Assembly (NCBI GenBank): GCA_038501625.1
Contig: JAZAYU010000264.1
Coordinates: 248,001-312,000 of the forward strand
DNA: 64,000 nt
Direction of reading: 5' to 3'
Source of the DNA: Corbicula japonica
Lineage: Eukaryota; Mollusca; Bivalvia; Venerida; Cyrenidae
The position numbers and the translations under genes are program-made. Each line of letters begins with the position of its first letter. The first letter of the stretch is position 1. The notes under the pieces are model-generated. The model saw only the letters and a program-made list of their open reading frames with translations, ran no database searches and was not told the origin of the DNA. Shown here one piece after another: positions 21,711 to 33,200 of the stretch.

Positions 21711-22880
21711 AGACACAAAGAATGAAGAAAGAGACAAAGAACGAAGAAAAGAATAAGAAAATGGGCCAACTCTTTCCTTGTAATACCCGATAGACTGTTA
21801 GGATCCGTGCAATGGGGACACCATCGGTACCTGACCGTCGGGCCGAAGCCCCGCCATGTCATACCTACTTGCCGAGACACTAAAACAAATGCTATCTTTT
21901 CGAGAATTTCTTTTTAAGTCAGTTTAGTATGTACTTCTTTTATGAAAAGTGGAATTAATAAAATTTCTCGAAAATGTCGCATTTGAGAATGTCTTCCCCG
22001 TGGATCCAGCATTCATCCAGTCTAAGCAGAATATGGCGGAAAGAGTTATTTTGGTGATGTGTGCAAATTCAAATTGATTTACCTCTACTGTAGATGCCTC
22101 TCTTTCCAGCGACCTTACCAGTATTGTCCAATATATCATCTGTTATGAAAAGACAATAACCTGTTATTCTTTATATATACTCACAGGGTTTAATAAAAAC
22201 TGTGCATGGGGAACATAAATGGTAAATAGATAGAAATATAATTTGTTTATCATATAATGCAAAAATCATGAGGAATTCAAGGCAAAAATCAGTTAGACTT
22301 CAAACATAAGCACAGACAATTGTAGAAACTTGTTTTGACACGTATTTATCAAAATAAATATAATATAATATATATGTATAGTATGCACAGTTTTTTTATC
22401 CCATCAGTATATATCTAAGCTGTTAAAAGGTACAGACAAACCGGTTGATGACCACATGTAAACAAAGACCAACTGTGAAGAAAGACCACATATTTCGTGT
22501 TCACCTGTGAACATATAGCAACTGCCTTCAAAGTACAATTCTGGGTTTTCCCCTGAGTATTCTTTCAAGACAGGTTTGACTGTACATAACCTGTCTTAGG
22601 AGTCAAATATTGGCAATTCTGATCACAAATCAGAAAACAGGGTTGAAAGTTTTTGCTTTAGAAATGGATCCAGATTTCAGCCAGAAAAGATAATGTACAT
22701 AAGTTTAATTCTTATTAACAAAAGTGGTGGGGGGGGCAGCATAACTGGTAAATTAGAGCTATCTCTGAAGGTGATTTAACACTCTTGTGATACTGCTTGT
22801 AAGGGTATACATCAAAGTTGCCTCACAATATTTCACTTGAAACCCAAAAGGATCTTCAAAATATTAAGGTCAGTATCTTC
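21711..22880. other. non-coding stretch with a GC-rich patch
   Basis: A GC-rich block at about 21785-21870 (GGATCCGTGCAATGGGGACA, hairpin CGGGCCGAAGCCCCG) stands out from AT-rich flanks; its origin is unknown. The rest, to 22880, shows no gene or clear repeat apart from a G8 run near 22730. Confidence 0.45.
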
Positions 22881-22884
22881 AAAA

Positions 22885-23468
22885 GCTAAAAATCAGGGCT
22901 GAAGATGATAAAACTGAGATTGTAGACCAGTCTTAAATTTCAAGCATCTGATTGGCTAGTCTCAATAATTCGACTGCAAGCACAGACCCATTATCATACT
23001 GACTTTTTACACATGTCTGTCCTTTATGTCTCAAGCAGTTACGATCAAAACTGTGGTGGAAATCGACCCGATTTAAATTCTGTTATTTATCATTAAACTT
23101 GAGTCAGGTAAACTTTAAGCGCCAAAATTTGTTGACATGGGTGGAGGTTTAAAAGAGTTTTGCATAAAAAACGAAACCGTTATTTATAAAGGATTACATA
23201 TATTGATTCTGGTTTAAGATGCTTTATGGAGCTGCCAAAGTTGCGATTCAAATTCCGATCAGCGGCATATAGAAATAGAAGAAAAAATGTTCCGCATTGA
23301 TTTGAATAGTAACTGGGGTGTGCGCAAAGGAGGATCATCACATATATAGAAAAGTCATTGTCACGCACAAATAGTTGTGCTACTGATTGGCTTAAACGGA
23401 AACAAGTCTCTATGACAGCCAATCAGATGTTTGAGATTTGAGACTGGTCTCTATAATCTTGGGTCCAG
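22885..23468. mobile_element. long member of the palindromic MITE family with a 400-bp interior
   Basis: Ends match the palindromic MITE: GGGCTGAAGATGATAAAACT and GACCAGTCTTAAATTTCAAG at the left, GAGATTTGAGACTGGTCTCT at the right. The usual centre is replaced by about 400 bp (22975-23380). That interior recurs, inverted, inside the pogo-like element at 55444-56993 (shared landmarks GTGGTGGAAATCGACCCGAT, TTTTGCATAAAAAACGAAAC, CCGTTATTTATAAAGGATTA). No open frame of note. Confidence 0.8.
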
Positions 23469-23880
23469 ATCCTACCATGAACATTTTAAGAACACTTTGC
23501 AAATAATGTAATAAGCAACATGAAAGTAAATTACAGCTTATGCTAAACATGTTTTAATTTTTATATGAATATATTCAAAATTGTACAAGAATCCCTGTCC
23601 CTCCTCCCCTTCCCAATGAGAAGACTTGGTCTCATTATCAACAGTCAACAGCCTACACGATCAATATGATTTTACCCCAAATCAGGGTAGTTCATTTGTG
23701 GTGCCTATAAAATTTGACAGTTTGTGGATTTGCTACAAGATATGCAGGTATTATCACTGACAATCAACAACCTTAAAACAATCACTTTAAAGAAAACACA
23801 TGCTTTCATTCCTGTTTGTTTTGATTGTCTTAAAAACTTACATCTTGACCAAATCAAAACGTTACACTTGGTATGTTACT
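23469..23880. other. non-coding stretch, nothing recognised
   Basis: AT-rich with no splice-bounded open frame or repeat structure that I can see. Confidence 0.5.
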
Positions 23881-23883
23881 GGT

Positions 23884-24100
23884 CTTTACTCCACATACAT
23901 GCATTTTAACGTGTGTGCAAACAGTTTATATCCAGATCAGCCATCATTCATGTCATCTGATCTGGATCTGCACTATTCACATCTTGATCAGAAATGACCG
24001 AACAACCTAACAAACCTAAAAGCAAACAGCGTAGATCTTGATCAGATATCACACTTGTCCCTGCTGATCTTGATCTACACTGTTTGCCCATGCAAAAATC
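23884..24100. mobile_element. TTAA MITE, termini eroded
   Basis: TACTCCACATACATGCATTT, AAACAGTTTATATCCAGATC, CATCTGATCTGGATCTGCAC, then CAAACAGCGTAGATCTTGAT and CTTGATCTACACTGTTTGCC. Neither end retains TTAA. Confidence 0.8.
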
Positions 24101-24361
24101 ATTATGAAATTTAGACATATAACCTTAATTTAAAATAGGCATTATATCAATTATAATTACTTCTGAATTTGGAATGAGCATTATTTTAATTACATTATAC
24201 CTTTTAAAACATACCTTGTCAAAACATGATATTTCATAAAATTATCACTTTTTCACTATACTCAAGACAAATTTGAGATATCTTTTAACATTTCAATCAA
24301 TCCTTATGAAAGCTGGTATTTAAACATTCTGTTAGTATTTCTACATTCCTTTATAACCTTA

Positions 24362-24590
24362 TTAATTTTTTCCTTGATATACACACCTTTATGTCATGGG
24401 TGAACAGTGTAGATCCAGATCCGTGCGTCTGATCAGCATCTGCACTGTTCGATATTTGATTTATTAGGTTATTTCTGACCAAAAAGTGAACAGTGCAGAT
24501 CCTGATCATACGGCACAGATGTGATGGCTGATCTGGATCTACACTGGTCCAACACATGTAAAAATGCCTATATATAAAGGAAAGGGTTAA
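24362..24590. mobile_element. TTAA foldback MITE, full length
   Basis: Starts TTAATTTTTTCCTTGATATA and ends ATAAAGGAAAGGGTTAA. Confidence 0.88.
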
Positions 24591-24635
24591 GATTCAAATT
24601 CAACAAAAATCATTTATCAAAGATGAAATAACTAG

Positions 24636-25268
24636 AGTGTGCCCTCAGAACACTGGTGCCCCCACTTCTGCAGCTGTTTAACAAAATTGTGTATCAGGTA
24701 TAAACATCACATGGACTTCATGGCTAGTAAATGAGGAGGAAGTGCAACAAAATTTTATGACTAATAAATAAAAGGCTGGTGAAAACCTGGTGAAAATGGT
24801 TGCAAGACCAATTCCTTTACAACAATCTACACATCATTGGTAATCATCTCTGCAAGTTTGAAAGAATTCAGGCAAATAGAAAATGTGGAGTTGATGCCAA
24901 AAAGTTTAATGACTGGAATGAACAAAGGGCCACAAGTCTTGAAATGGTCGCAGGAAAAAATCTTTTCTTGATGAACATCTAAAGATCTTGCTTGATCATC
25001 TGTGCAAGATTGAAAGAAATACACCAAATAGTAAAGGAGGAGATGATGCCACAAAATTATAATTAACAAAGGACCTTAACTCTGGTAAAAATGGTGGAAG
25101 GGAAAAATCTTTTCTTTACGATCATCTACACAACCTGCTTGATCGTCTGTGTAAGTTTATAAGAAAACCACACCAAGTTAATGAGGAGTTGATGCCACAA
25201 AATTTTACAGACGGACAGACGGATGGACAAGTGCAACTCTGTATGACCCCACTTGGTGGGGGCATAAA
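24636..25268 (-). mobile_element. 155-bp-unit tandem-repeat element, minus orientation
   Basis: Inverse of the 8041-9175 element: right end GGTGGGGGCATAAAA with GGACAGACGGATGGAC, left end AGTGTGCCCTCAGAACACTG then GTGCCCCCACTTCTGCAGCTG-like sequence, and about three to four units between (GTTGATGCCA landmark). Confidence 0.85.
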
Positions 25269-25511
25269 ATCCTCATTGTTTTTACATTCAACCACCTCAG
25301 ACACCGAGATTTTCTAGACAGGATGGAGTAATCTGTATATATTAATATACATATAACTATGTATAGTTTTATATACACTGTATATCAATGTTATACCTGA
25401 AATGCATATTTTGACCAGAAGCACGAAAATTCAGTTTCATTAGTTCATTATACTTCTTTTCTCTTAACATTCTTACTTTTGGCTCTAACTTTGTTTACAC
25501 ATGGCTGAGGA

Positions 25512-25594
25512 GTTGGGTAGCTCAACTGGTAGAGCAACTCAGAACTGTGCATTAATGTTCATGAGGAGGTCCCAGGTTCGAACCCTGGCCCAAC
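25512..25594 (+). other. tRNA-like module inside a short foldback
   Basis: The acceptor arms GTTGGGT and GCCCAAC pair fully (one G-T). The D arm GCTC-AACTGGTA-GAGC folds, and the T arm CCAGG-TTCGAAC-CCTGG is perfect. The segment between D and T arms is 36 nt (about 13 too long) with a possible CTCA/TGAG stem. So it could be an intron-containing tRNA gene or, more likely given a relative at 20232-20320, a mobile tRNA-derived module. Flanking CATGGCTGAGG and CCTCAGCCATG extend the stem beyond the tRNA ends. Confidence 0.6.
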
Positions 25595-25732
25595 AGCCTC
25601 AGCCATGCCAAACAGGTTAGCATCATAGGCCAGAGTATGATTTAGTGGATTACAATGGTTTCAGGACAAATTCCTTTCTTTCTTTATAAAGATTTACATA
25701 TTGTATATAAGTGCAATTTGAAAAAAAAAAAA

Positions 25733-25888
25733 TCTGCCACATAGTAAATGAGGATTTAAGTGACATAAACAATTTTATTACTGAAGTTAACAAAGGGCCA
25801 TAATTCTGGTTAAAATGGTTGCAGGAAAAAAATCTTTACTTCATGGCCATCTACACGTCATGTGCAAGTTTGAAAGAAATCCGCAAAC
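25733..25888 (-). mobile_element. 155-bp-family repeat, left part of an interrupted copy
   Basis: Reads AAGGGCCATAATTCTGGTTA and GTTTGAAAGAAATCCGCAAA, matching one unit of the 155-bp family. It continues at 28887-28920 with AGTAAATGAGAAGTTGATGC, so the 25889-28886 element was inserted into it. Confidence 0.8.
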
Positions 25889-28886
25889 AAGAGGGCCATG
25901 ATGGCCCTTTATCGCTCACCTGAGTACAACAAAGTTCTTATTAGTAACAGTGACCAAGACCCTGAGATGACCCATATTCGAACTCATCCGAGAAATCATT
26001 GGGACAAACATCCTGACCAAGTTTCATGACAATCGGAGCAAAAATGTGACTGCTAGAGTGTTAACAAGAAAATTCTATTTTAAGTAACAGTGACCTAGTT
26101 TTTGGACCCAGATGACCCATATTCGAACTATTCCAAGAAATCATTGGGACAAACACCCTGACCATGTTTCATGACAATCAAGGCAAAAATGTGACCGCTA
26201 CAGTATTAACAAGAAAATTCTATTTTTAGTAATAGTGACCTAGTTTTTGGACCCATATTCGAACTCGTCCAAGAAATCATTGGGACAAACATCCTGACCA
26301 AGTTTCATGACAATCGGAGCAAAAATGTGATCGCTAGTGTTAACAAGAAAATTCTATTTTTAGTAACAGTGACCTAGTTTTTGGACCTAGATGACCCATA
26401 TTCGAACTCGTCCGAAATATCATTGGGACAAACATCCTGACCAAGTTTCATGACAATCAGAGCAAAAATGTGACTGCTAGAGTGTTAACAAGAAAATTCT
26501 ATTTTCAGTAACAGTGACCTAGATTTTGGACCCAAATTACCCATATTCCAACTCGTCCGAGAAAGCATTGAGACAAACATCCTGACCAAGTTTAATGACA
26601 ATCGGAGCAAAAATGTGACCGCTAGAGTGTTAACAAGAAAATTCTATTTTTAGTAACTGTGACCTAGTTTTTGGACCCAGATGACCCATATTCGAACTCG
26701 TCTGAGAAATCAATAGGACAAACATCCTGACCAAGTTTCATGACAATCAGAGCAAAATTGTGACCTCTAGAGTGTTAACAAGAAAATTCTATTTTTAGCA
26801 ACAGTGACCTTGTTTTTGGACCCAGATGACCCATATTCGAACTCGCCCGAGAAATCATTGGGACAAACATCCTGACCAAGTTTCATGACTATCGGAGCAA
26901 ACATGTGACCGCTAGAGTGTTAACAAGAAAATTCTATTTTTAGTAACAGTGACCTAGTTTTTTGGACCCAGTTGACCCATATTTGAAATCGTCCGAGAAA
27001 TCATTGGGACAAACATCCTGACCAAGTTTCATGACGATCGGAGCAAAAATGTGACCGCTAGAGTGTTAACAAGAAAATTCTATTTTTAGTAACAGTGACC
27101 TAGTTTTTGGACCCAGATGACCAATATTCGAACTCTTCCGAGAAATCATTGGGACAAACATCCTGACTAAGTTTCATGACAATCGGAGCAAAAATGTGAC
27201 AGCTAGTGTTAACAAGAAAATTCTATTTTTAGTAACAGTGACCTAGTTTTTGGACCCAGTTGACCCATATTCGAACTCGTCTGAGAAATCATTAGGACAA
27301 ACATCCTGACCAAGTTTCATGACAATCAGAGCAAAATTGTGACCGCTGGAGTGTTAACAAGAAAATTCTATTTTTAGCAACAGTGACCTAGTTTTTGGAC
27401 CCAGATGACACATATTCAAACTCGTCCGAGAAATCATTGGGACAAACATCCTGACCAAGTTTCATGACAATCGGAGCAAAAAAGTGATCGCTAGAGTGTT
27501 AACAAGAAAATTCTATTTTTAGTAACAGTGACCTAGTTTTTGGACCCAGATGACCTATATTCGAAGTCGTCCGAGATATCATTGGGACAAACATCCTGAC
27601 CAAGTTTCATGACAATCGGAGCAAAAATGTGACCGCTAGAGTGTTAACAAGAAAATTCTATTTTTAGTAACAGTGACCTAGTTTTTGGACCCAGATGACC
27701 CATAACCGAACTTGTCCAAGAAATCATTAGGACAAACATCCTGACCAAGTTTCATGACGATCGGAGCAAAAATGTGACCGCTAGAGTGTTAACAAGAAAA
27801 TTCTATTTTTAGTAACAGTGACCTAGTTTTTGGACCCAGATGACCCATATTCGAACTCTTCCGAGAAATCATTGGGACAAACATCCTGACTAAGTTTCAT
27901 GACAATCGGAGCAAAAATGTGACAGCTAGTGTTAACAAGAAAATTCTATTTTTAGTAACAGTGACCTAGTTTTTGGACCCAGTTGACCCATATTCGAACT
28001 CGTCTGAGAAATCATTAGGACAAACATCCTGACCAAGTTTCATGACAATCAGAGCAAAATTGTGACCGCTGGAGTGTTAACAAGAAAATTCTATTTTTAG
28101 CAACAGTGACCTAGTTTTTGGACCCAGATGACACATATTCAAACTCGTCCGAGAAATCATTGGGACAAACATCCTGACCAAGTTTCATGACAATCGGAGC
28201 AAAAAAGTGATCGCTAGAGTGTTAACAAGAAAATTCTATTTTTAGTAACAGTGACCTAGTTTTTGGACCCAGATGACCTATATTCGAAGTCGTCCGAGAT
28301 ATCATTGGGACAAACATCCTGACTAAGTTTCATGACAATCGGAGCAAAAATGTGACCGCTAGAGTGTTAACAAGAAAATTCTATTTTTAGTAACAGTGAC
28401 CTAGTTTTTGGACCCAGATGACCCATATTCGAACTCGTCCGAGAAATCATTGGGACAAACATCCTGACCAAGTTTCATGACAATCGGAGCAAAAATGTGA
28501 CTGCTAGAGTGTTAACAAGAAAATTCTATTTTTAGTAACACTTACCTAGTTTTTGGACCCAGATGACCCATAACCGAACTATTCCAAGAAATCATTAGGA
28601 CAAACATCCTGACCAAGTTTCATGACAATCAGAGTAAAAATGTGACCCCTAGAGTGTTAACAAGAAAATTCTATTTTTAGTAACAGTGACCTAGTTTTTG
28701 GACCCAGATGACCCATATTCGAACTCGTCCGAGAAATCATTGGGACAAACATCCTGACCAAGTTTCATGACAATCGGAGCAAAAATGTGACCGCTAGAGT
28801 GTTAACGAACTAAGTGTGGACGGACGACAGACGACGGACATTCATCGATCCTAATAGCTCACCCTGAGCCAGCTCAGGTGAGCTAA
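25889..28886 (-). mobile_element. 3-kb element made of about 19 tandem 146-bp units with inverted ends
   Basis: Left end CAAGAGGGCCATGATGGCCC then ATCGCTCACCTGAG; right end CCTAATAGCTCACC and CAGCTCAGGTGAGCTAAAA, so the terminal 'CTCACCTGAG' is inverted at the other end. Between are about 19 units (TTAACAAG at 26061, 26207, 26340, 26485 and onward) carrying AAGAAAATTCTATTTTTAGT, ACAGTGACCTAGTTTTTGGA and ATCCTGACCAAGTTTCATGA. A GGACGGACGACAGACGACGG run precedes the right end. Non-coding. Strand is given by analogy with the 4560-5640 array, where the shared block reads in the opposite sense. Confidence 0.85.
27065..28510. repeat. 723-bp higher-order duplication in the 146-bp array
   Basis: The variant unit string (GACAGCTAGTGTTAAC, then ACACATATTCAAACTCGTCC, then a GACCTATATTCGAAGTCGTC unit) is repeated at an offset of 723 bp (27408 against 28131), that is, five units. 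Nearly identical copies indicate recent unequal exchange. Confidence 0.88.
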
Positions 28887-28920
28887 AAAGTAAATGAGAA
28901 GTTGATGCCACAAGATACTG

Positions 28921-29260
28921 ACATTAATTGGTGATGCCCAAATGACATACCCCAGGCTTATATGCAAGGTTTTCCAAAGCACGGTTAATAGCTCTGAAAA
29001 GCAGAATAGTAACAACTGAATTCATTGACAAAGCAATCACTAGATTTACTGCCATCATCTAGACCCATTCTACGTGTAACAATAAAACCTCCATACCAAA
29101 TCTGAGGACTGCATGCCAAATTGTTGTCTAGTATCTGATCTGACAAGTTCTAGTTAAGGACGGACATGTGCAAAGCAATAAATCTGTACCCCTGTTTCTA
29201 AGAATTGGGGCATAATAAACCCAATAACGGTTATGATATTGTTTGGTTGAATAAAAAGAA
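28921..29260. other. non-coding spacer, no feature seen
   Basis: No repeat or splice-bounded open frame recognised. Confidence 0.45.
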
Positions 29261-29400
29261 ACTCTGAAATTTTAGCAGTTGTAAGTTTTGCAATCTAGTT
29301 TTGTAACTTTAAAAATAGCATAATTATGTATTAATGATAACACTGTGTATCTGCCAAATGTCAGAGCATCTTCATATCCCTTCAAACAGGTTGTACTCAC

Positions 29401-29481
29401 AGGTCTTCTACTGGTCTTGCCTATCTTGAAACAAGTCCTACCAGTTGCCAGCTCATCTTGGGAATGAATAACTTTGCACAC
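29401..29481 (-). CDS. candidate internal exon (81 nt), unidentified protein
   Basis: Minus strand: acceptor TTTTATTTCAG, 27 codons reading VCKVIHSQDELATGRTCFKI GKTSRRP, then donor GTGAGT. Only this frame is open, and the length is a multiple of three. I recognise no family. The same block is duplicated at 36013-36104. Coding status rests on splice signals, a single open frame and retention of the core ELAT-RTCFKIG in the copy. The remaining exons of such a gene were not found. Confidence 0.4.
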
Positions 29482-29639
29482 CTGAAATAAAAGAAGTAGA
29501 AACATGCCTTATTTAATGTTTCATGTTGTTTCATTGTACACCAGCCATATTTCTAAAATCTTTACTAAATTGGTTGCTTGTTTCTTCCATGGTTTTCACA
29601 GCAATCTTAAGATATGATTTTTATGGCATTTGCAAACTA

Positions 29640-29795
29640 TGCAGGTGCAAATCAGTCAGCACATCTGACTGCTTTTTGATTCATTTGGTTATTTCTGACC
29701 AAAAAGCTAACAGTGTAGATCTTTAATCAGACGACCAGCCGATCTGGATCTATACTGGTCACAAATGTGATAAAACCTGTATATATAGAGTAAAC
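29640..29795. mobile_element. TTAA MITE remnant (shared with the segmental duplicate)
   Basis: TTTTGATTCATTTGGTTATT, AAGCTAACAGTGTAGATC and CGATCTGGATCTATACTGG. The equivalent remnant is at 36158-36290, so the insertion predates the duplication. Confidence 0.75.
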
Positions 29796-30091
29796 CTGAG
29801 CCATTATTATAAGTACTTTATTATTTATCAAACTAAAACATCTGGTCATCATGCCTAGTAAATGAGAAACAAGTGTCCAAATTTTCATTTGGAATTAACG
29901 AGTATAAATTTTATATATAGTTATCACTCATTTCCCTTTTTGAATATTTTATGCATATGAGAAACTGATTTAGATTATGATACTGTAATTCAAGTTTGAA
30001 ATAGTTTCAAGTAAGTCCAAATGCATAAAAACAATCAATATAAGCACAAAATCTAAGTGAAAAAGGACATAATTTCACATGTTTGTAATAG

Positions 30092-30291
30092 CAGGGCTTT
30101 TTTTCACTGCAAGGGGATGGGGCCCACGCCCTTAAAATACTACTTTATTATAGCGTTATTTTTTCTCTGAAGGGGAATGAAAAAACCTGATGTAAATTTA
30201 CTTTTTGGGGAAAACTGCATGATTTTAAAGAAATTTTCTGAGGGGAAGGCGCCCATAAATGGCCCCTACTAAAGAAGGAAAAAAAGCCCTG
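30092..30291. mobile_element. 200-bp TIR element, CAGGGCTTTTTTTCA family
   Basis: Begins CAGGGCTTTTTTTCACTG and ends GGAAAAAAAGCCCTG, with GGGG-rich interior pieces (GGGGATGGGGCCCACGCCC). A relative is at 35595-35951. Termini resemble hAT-type ends, but the target duplication is not clear, so the class is open. Confidence 0.75.
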
Positions 30292-30299
30292 AATATAGT

Positions 30300-33200
30300 T
30301 ATTGGTCTTGATGTTTATGACTAGCAATGATGTGTCTATGTCTGACTAGCAATGATGTTCCTACTTCTTACTAGCAAAGATGTGTCTACTTCTGACAAGC
30401 AATGCAGGGTTTGACATAAAGGCCCGACTGAATGACATTTAGTAGTTAATCAACAGTTTGGTCTAGTCACATCCTTAGCTAGCCAGACTGAGTGGTCGTG
30501 TTGCAAATTTGTCAAAATACATCGAAATACCATTTATAGTTAAGTTTTGACAAGCTATCATAAGTCGATGTCTGACAAGCAATGATGTGTCTACGTCTGT
30601 GTGTCTAATGTGTCTCCCTAACTAGCAATGATGTGTCAATGTGTGACTTACAACGATGTGCCTATGTCTGATTAGCAAAAATGTGCCTTAGCCTGACTAG
30701 CAATGATGTGCCTTAGCCTGACTAGCAATGATGTACCTAAGCCTGACTAGCAATGTCTACGCCTGAACAGCTATTATGTGTCTAACCCTGACAATCAATG
30801 ATGTGTCTGCTTCTGACTAGGACTGATGTGTCTACATCGGACTAGCAATGATGTGCCTAAGCCTGACTAGCAATATTGTGCCTTAGCCTGACTAGCAATG
30901 ATGTGACTTAGCGTGACTAGCAATGATGTGTCTATGCCTGACTAGCATTGATGTGCCTTAGCCTTATTAGCAATTATGTGTCTGCTTCTGACAAGCAATG
31001 ATGTGTCTATGTCTGACTTGCAATGATGTGCCTAAGACTGACTAGCAATGATGTTTCTACGCCTGACTAGCAATAATGTGCCTAAGCCTGATTAGCAATG
31101 ATGTGCCTTAGCCTGACTAGCAACGATTTGTCTACACCTGACTAGCATTGATGTTCCTTAGCCTGACAAGCAATAATGTGTCTGCTTCTGACAAGCAATG
31201 ATGTGAATATGTATGACTAGCAATGATGTGTCTATGTATGACTAGCAATGATGTGTCTGCTTCTGACTGGCAATGATGTGTCTACTTCTGACGAGCAATG
31301 ATTTGTCTACTGCTGACTAGCAATGATGAGTTTATGTCTGACTAGCAATGATTTGTCTCTGAGTGACTAGCAATGATGTGTCTGCTTCTGACTAGCAATG
31401 ATGTGTCTGCTTATGACTAGCAATGATGTGTCTACTGCTGACTAGCAATGATGTGTCTATGTATGACTAGCAATGATGTGTCTGCTTCTGACTAGCAATG
31501 ATGTGTCTATGTATGACTAGCAATGATGTGTCTATGTATGACTAGCAATGATGTGTCTACTGCTGACTAGCAATGATGTGTCTATGTATGACTAGCAATG
31601 ATGTGTCTGCTTCTGACTGGCAATGATGTGTCTGCTTCTGACTAGCAATGATGTGTCTATGTATGACTAGCAATAATGTGTCTGCTTCTGACAAGCAATG
31701 ATGTGAATATGTATGACTAGCAATGATGTGTCTTTGTATGACTAGCAATAATGTGTCTGCTTCTGACTAGCAATGATATGTCTGCTTCTGACTAGCAATG
31801 ATGTGTCTGTTTCTGACTAGCAATGATGTGTCTATGTATGACTAGCAATGATGTGTCTGCTTCTGACTAGCAATGATGTGTCTATGTCTGACTAGCAATA
31901 ATGTGTCTATGTATGACTAGCAATGATATGTCTGCTTCTGACAAGAAATGATGTGTCTGCTTCTGACTAGCTATGATTTGCCTACTTCTGACTAGCACAG
32001 ATGTGTCTATGTCTGATTAGCAATGATGTGTCTGCTTCTGACAAGCAATAATGAGTCTGCTTCTGACAAGCAATGATGTGTCTATGTATGACTAGCAATG
32101 ATGTGTCTGCTTCTGACAAGCAATGATGTGAATATGTATGACTAGCAATGATGTGTCTATGTATGACTAGCAATGATGTGTCTGCTTCTGACTGGCAATG
32201 ATGTGTCTACTTCTGACGAGCAATGATTTGTCTACTGCTGACTAGCAATGATGAGTTTATGTCTGACTAGCAATGATTTGTCTCTGAGTGACTAGCAATG
32301 ATGTGTCTGCTTCTGACTAGCAATGATGTGTCTGCTTATGACTAGCAATGATGTGTCTACTGCTGACTAGCAATGATGTGTCTATGTATGACTAGCAATG
32401 ATGTGTCTGCTTCTGACTAGCAATGATGTGTCTATGTATGACTAGCAATGATGTGTCTATGTATGACTAGCAATGATGTGTCTACTGCTGACTAGCAACG
32501 ATGTGTCTATGTATGACTAGCAATGATGTGTCTGCTTCTGACTGGCAATCATGTGTCTGCTTCTGACTAGCAATGATGTGTCTATGTATGACTAGCAATA
32601 ATGTGTCTGCTTCTGACAAGCAATGATGTGAATATGTATGACTAGCAATGATGTGTCTATGTATGACTAGCAATAATGTGTCTGCTTCTGACTAGCAATG
32701 ATATGTCTGCTTCTGACTAGCAATGATGTGTCTGTTTCTGACTAGCAATGATGTGTCTATGTATGACTAGCAATGATGTGTCTGCTTCTGACTAGCAATG
32801 ATGTGTCTACTGCTGACTAGCAATAATGTGTCTATGTATGACTAGCAATGATATGTCTGCTTCTGACAAGAAATGATGTGTCTGCTTCTGACTAGCTATG
32901 ATTTGCCTACTTCTGACTAGCACAGATGTGTCTATGTCTGATTAGCAATGATGTGTCTGCTTCTGACAAGCAATAATGAGTCTGCTTCTGACAAGCAATG
33001 ATGTGTCTATGTATGACTAGCAATGATGTGTCTGCTTCTGACAAGCAATGATGTGTCTGCTTCTGACTAGCAATGATGTATCTGCTTTTGACTAGCAATG
33101 ATGTGTCTGCTTCTGACAAGCAATAATGTGTCTATGTATGACTAGCAATGATGTGTCTATGTCTGACTAGCAATAATGTGTCTACGTATGACTAGCAATG

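Larger units (their letters stand above)
29262..29855. repeat. segmental duplication, copy 1
   Basis: Matches 35515-37515 across GCAGTTGTAAGTTTTGCA, the candidate exon, GAAATAAAAG..AAAATGCCTTAT-like sequence, a shared MITE remnant and TTATTATTTATCAAACTA. Copy 1 lacks two insertions found in copy 2 and so shows the empty sites (TA at 29814-29815 for the pogo-like element). Confidence 0.85.

Noticed and set aside
21785..21870. 5S rRNA or tRNA gene in the GC-rich patch
   Set aside because: No internal control boxes or expected fold could be matched by eye.
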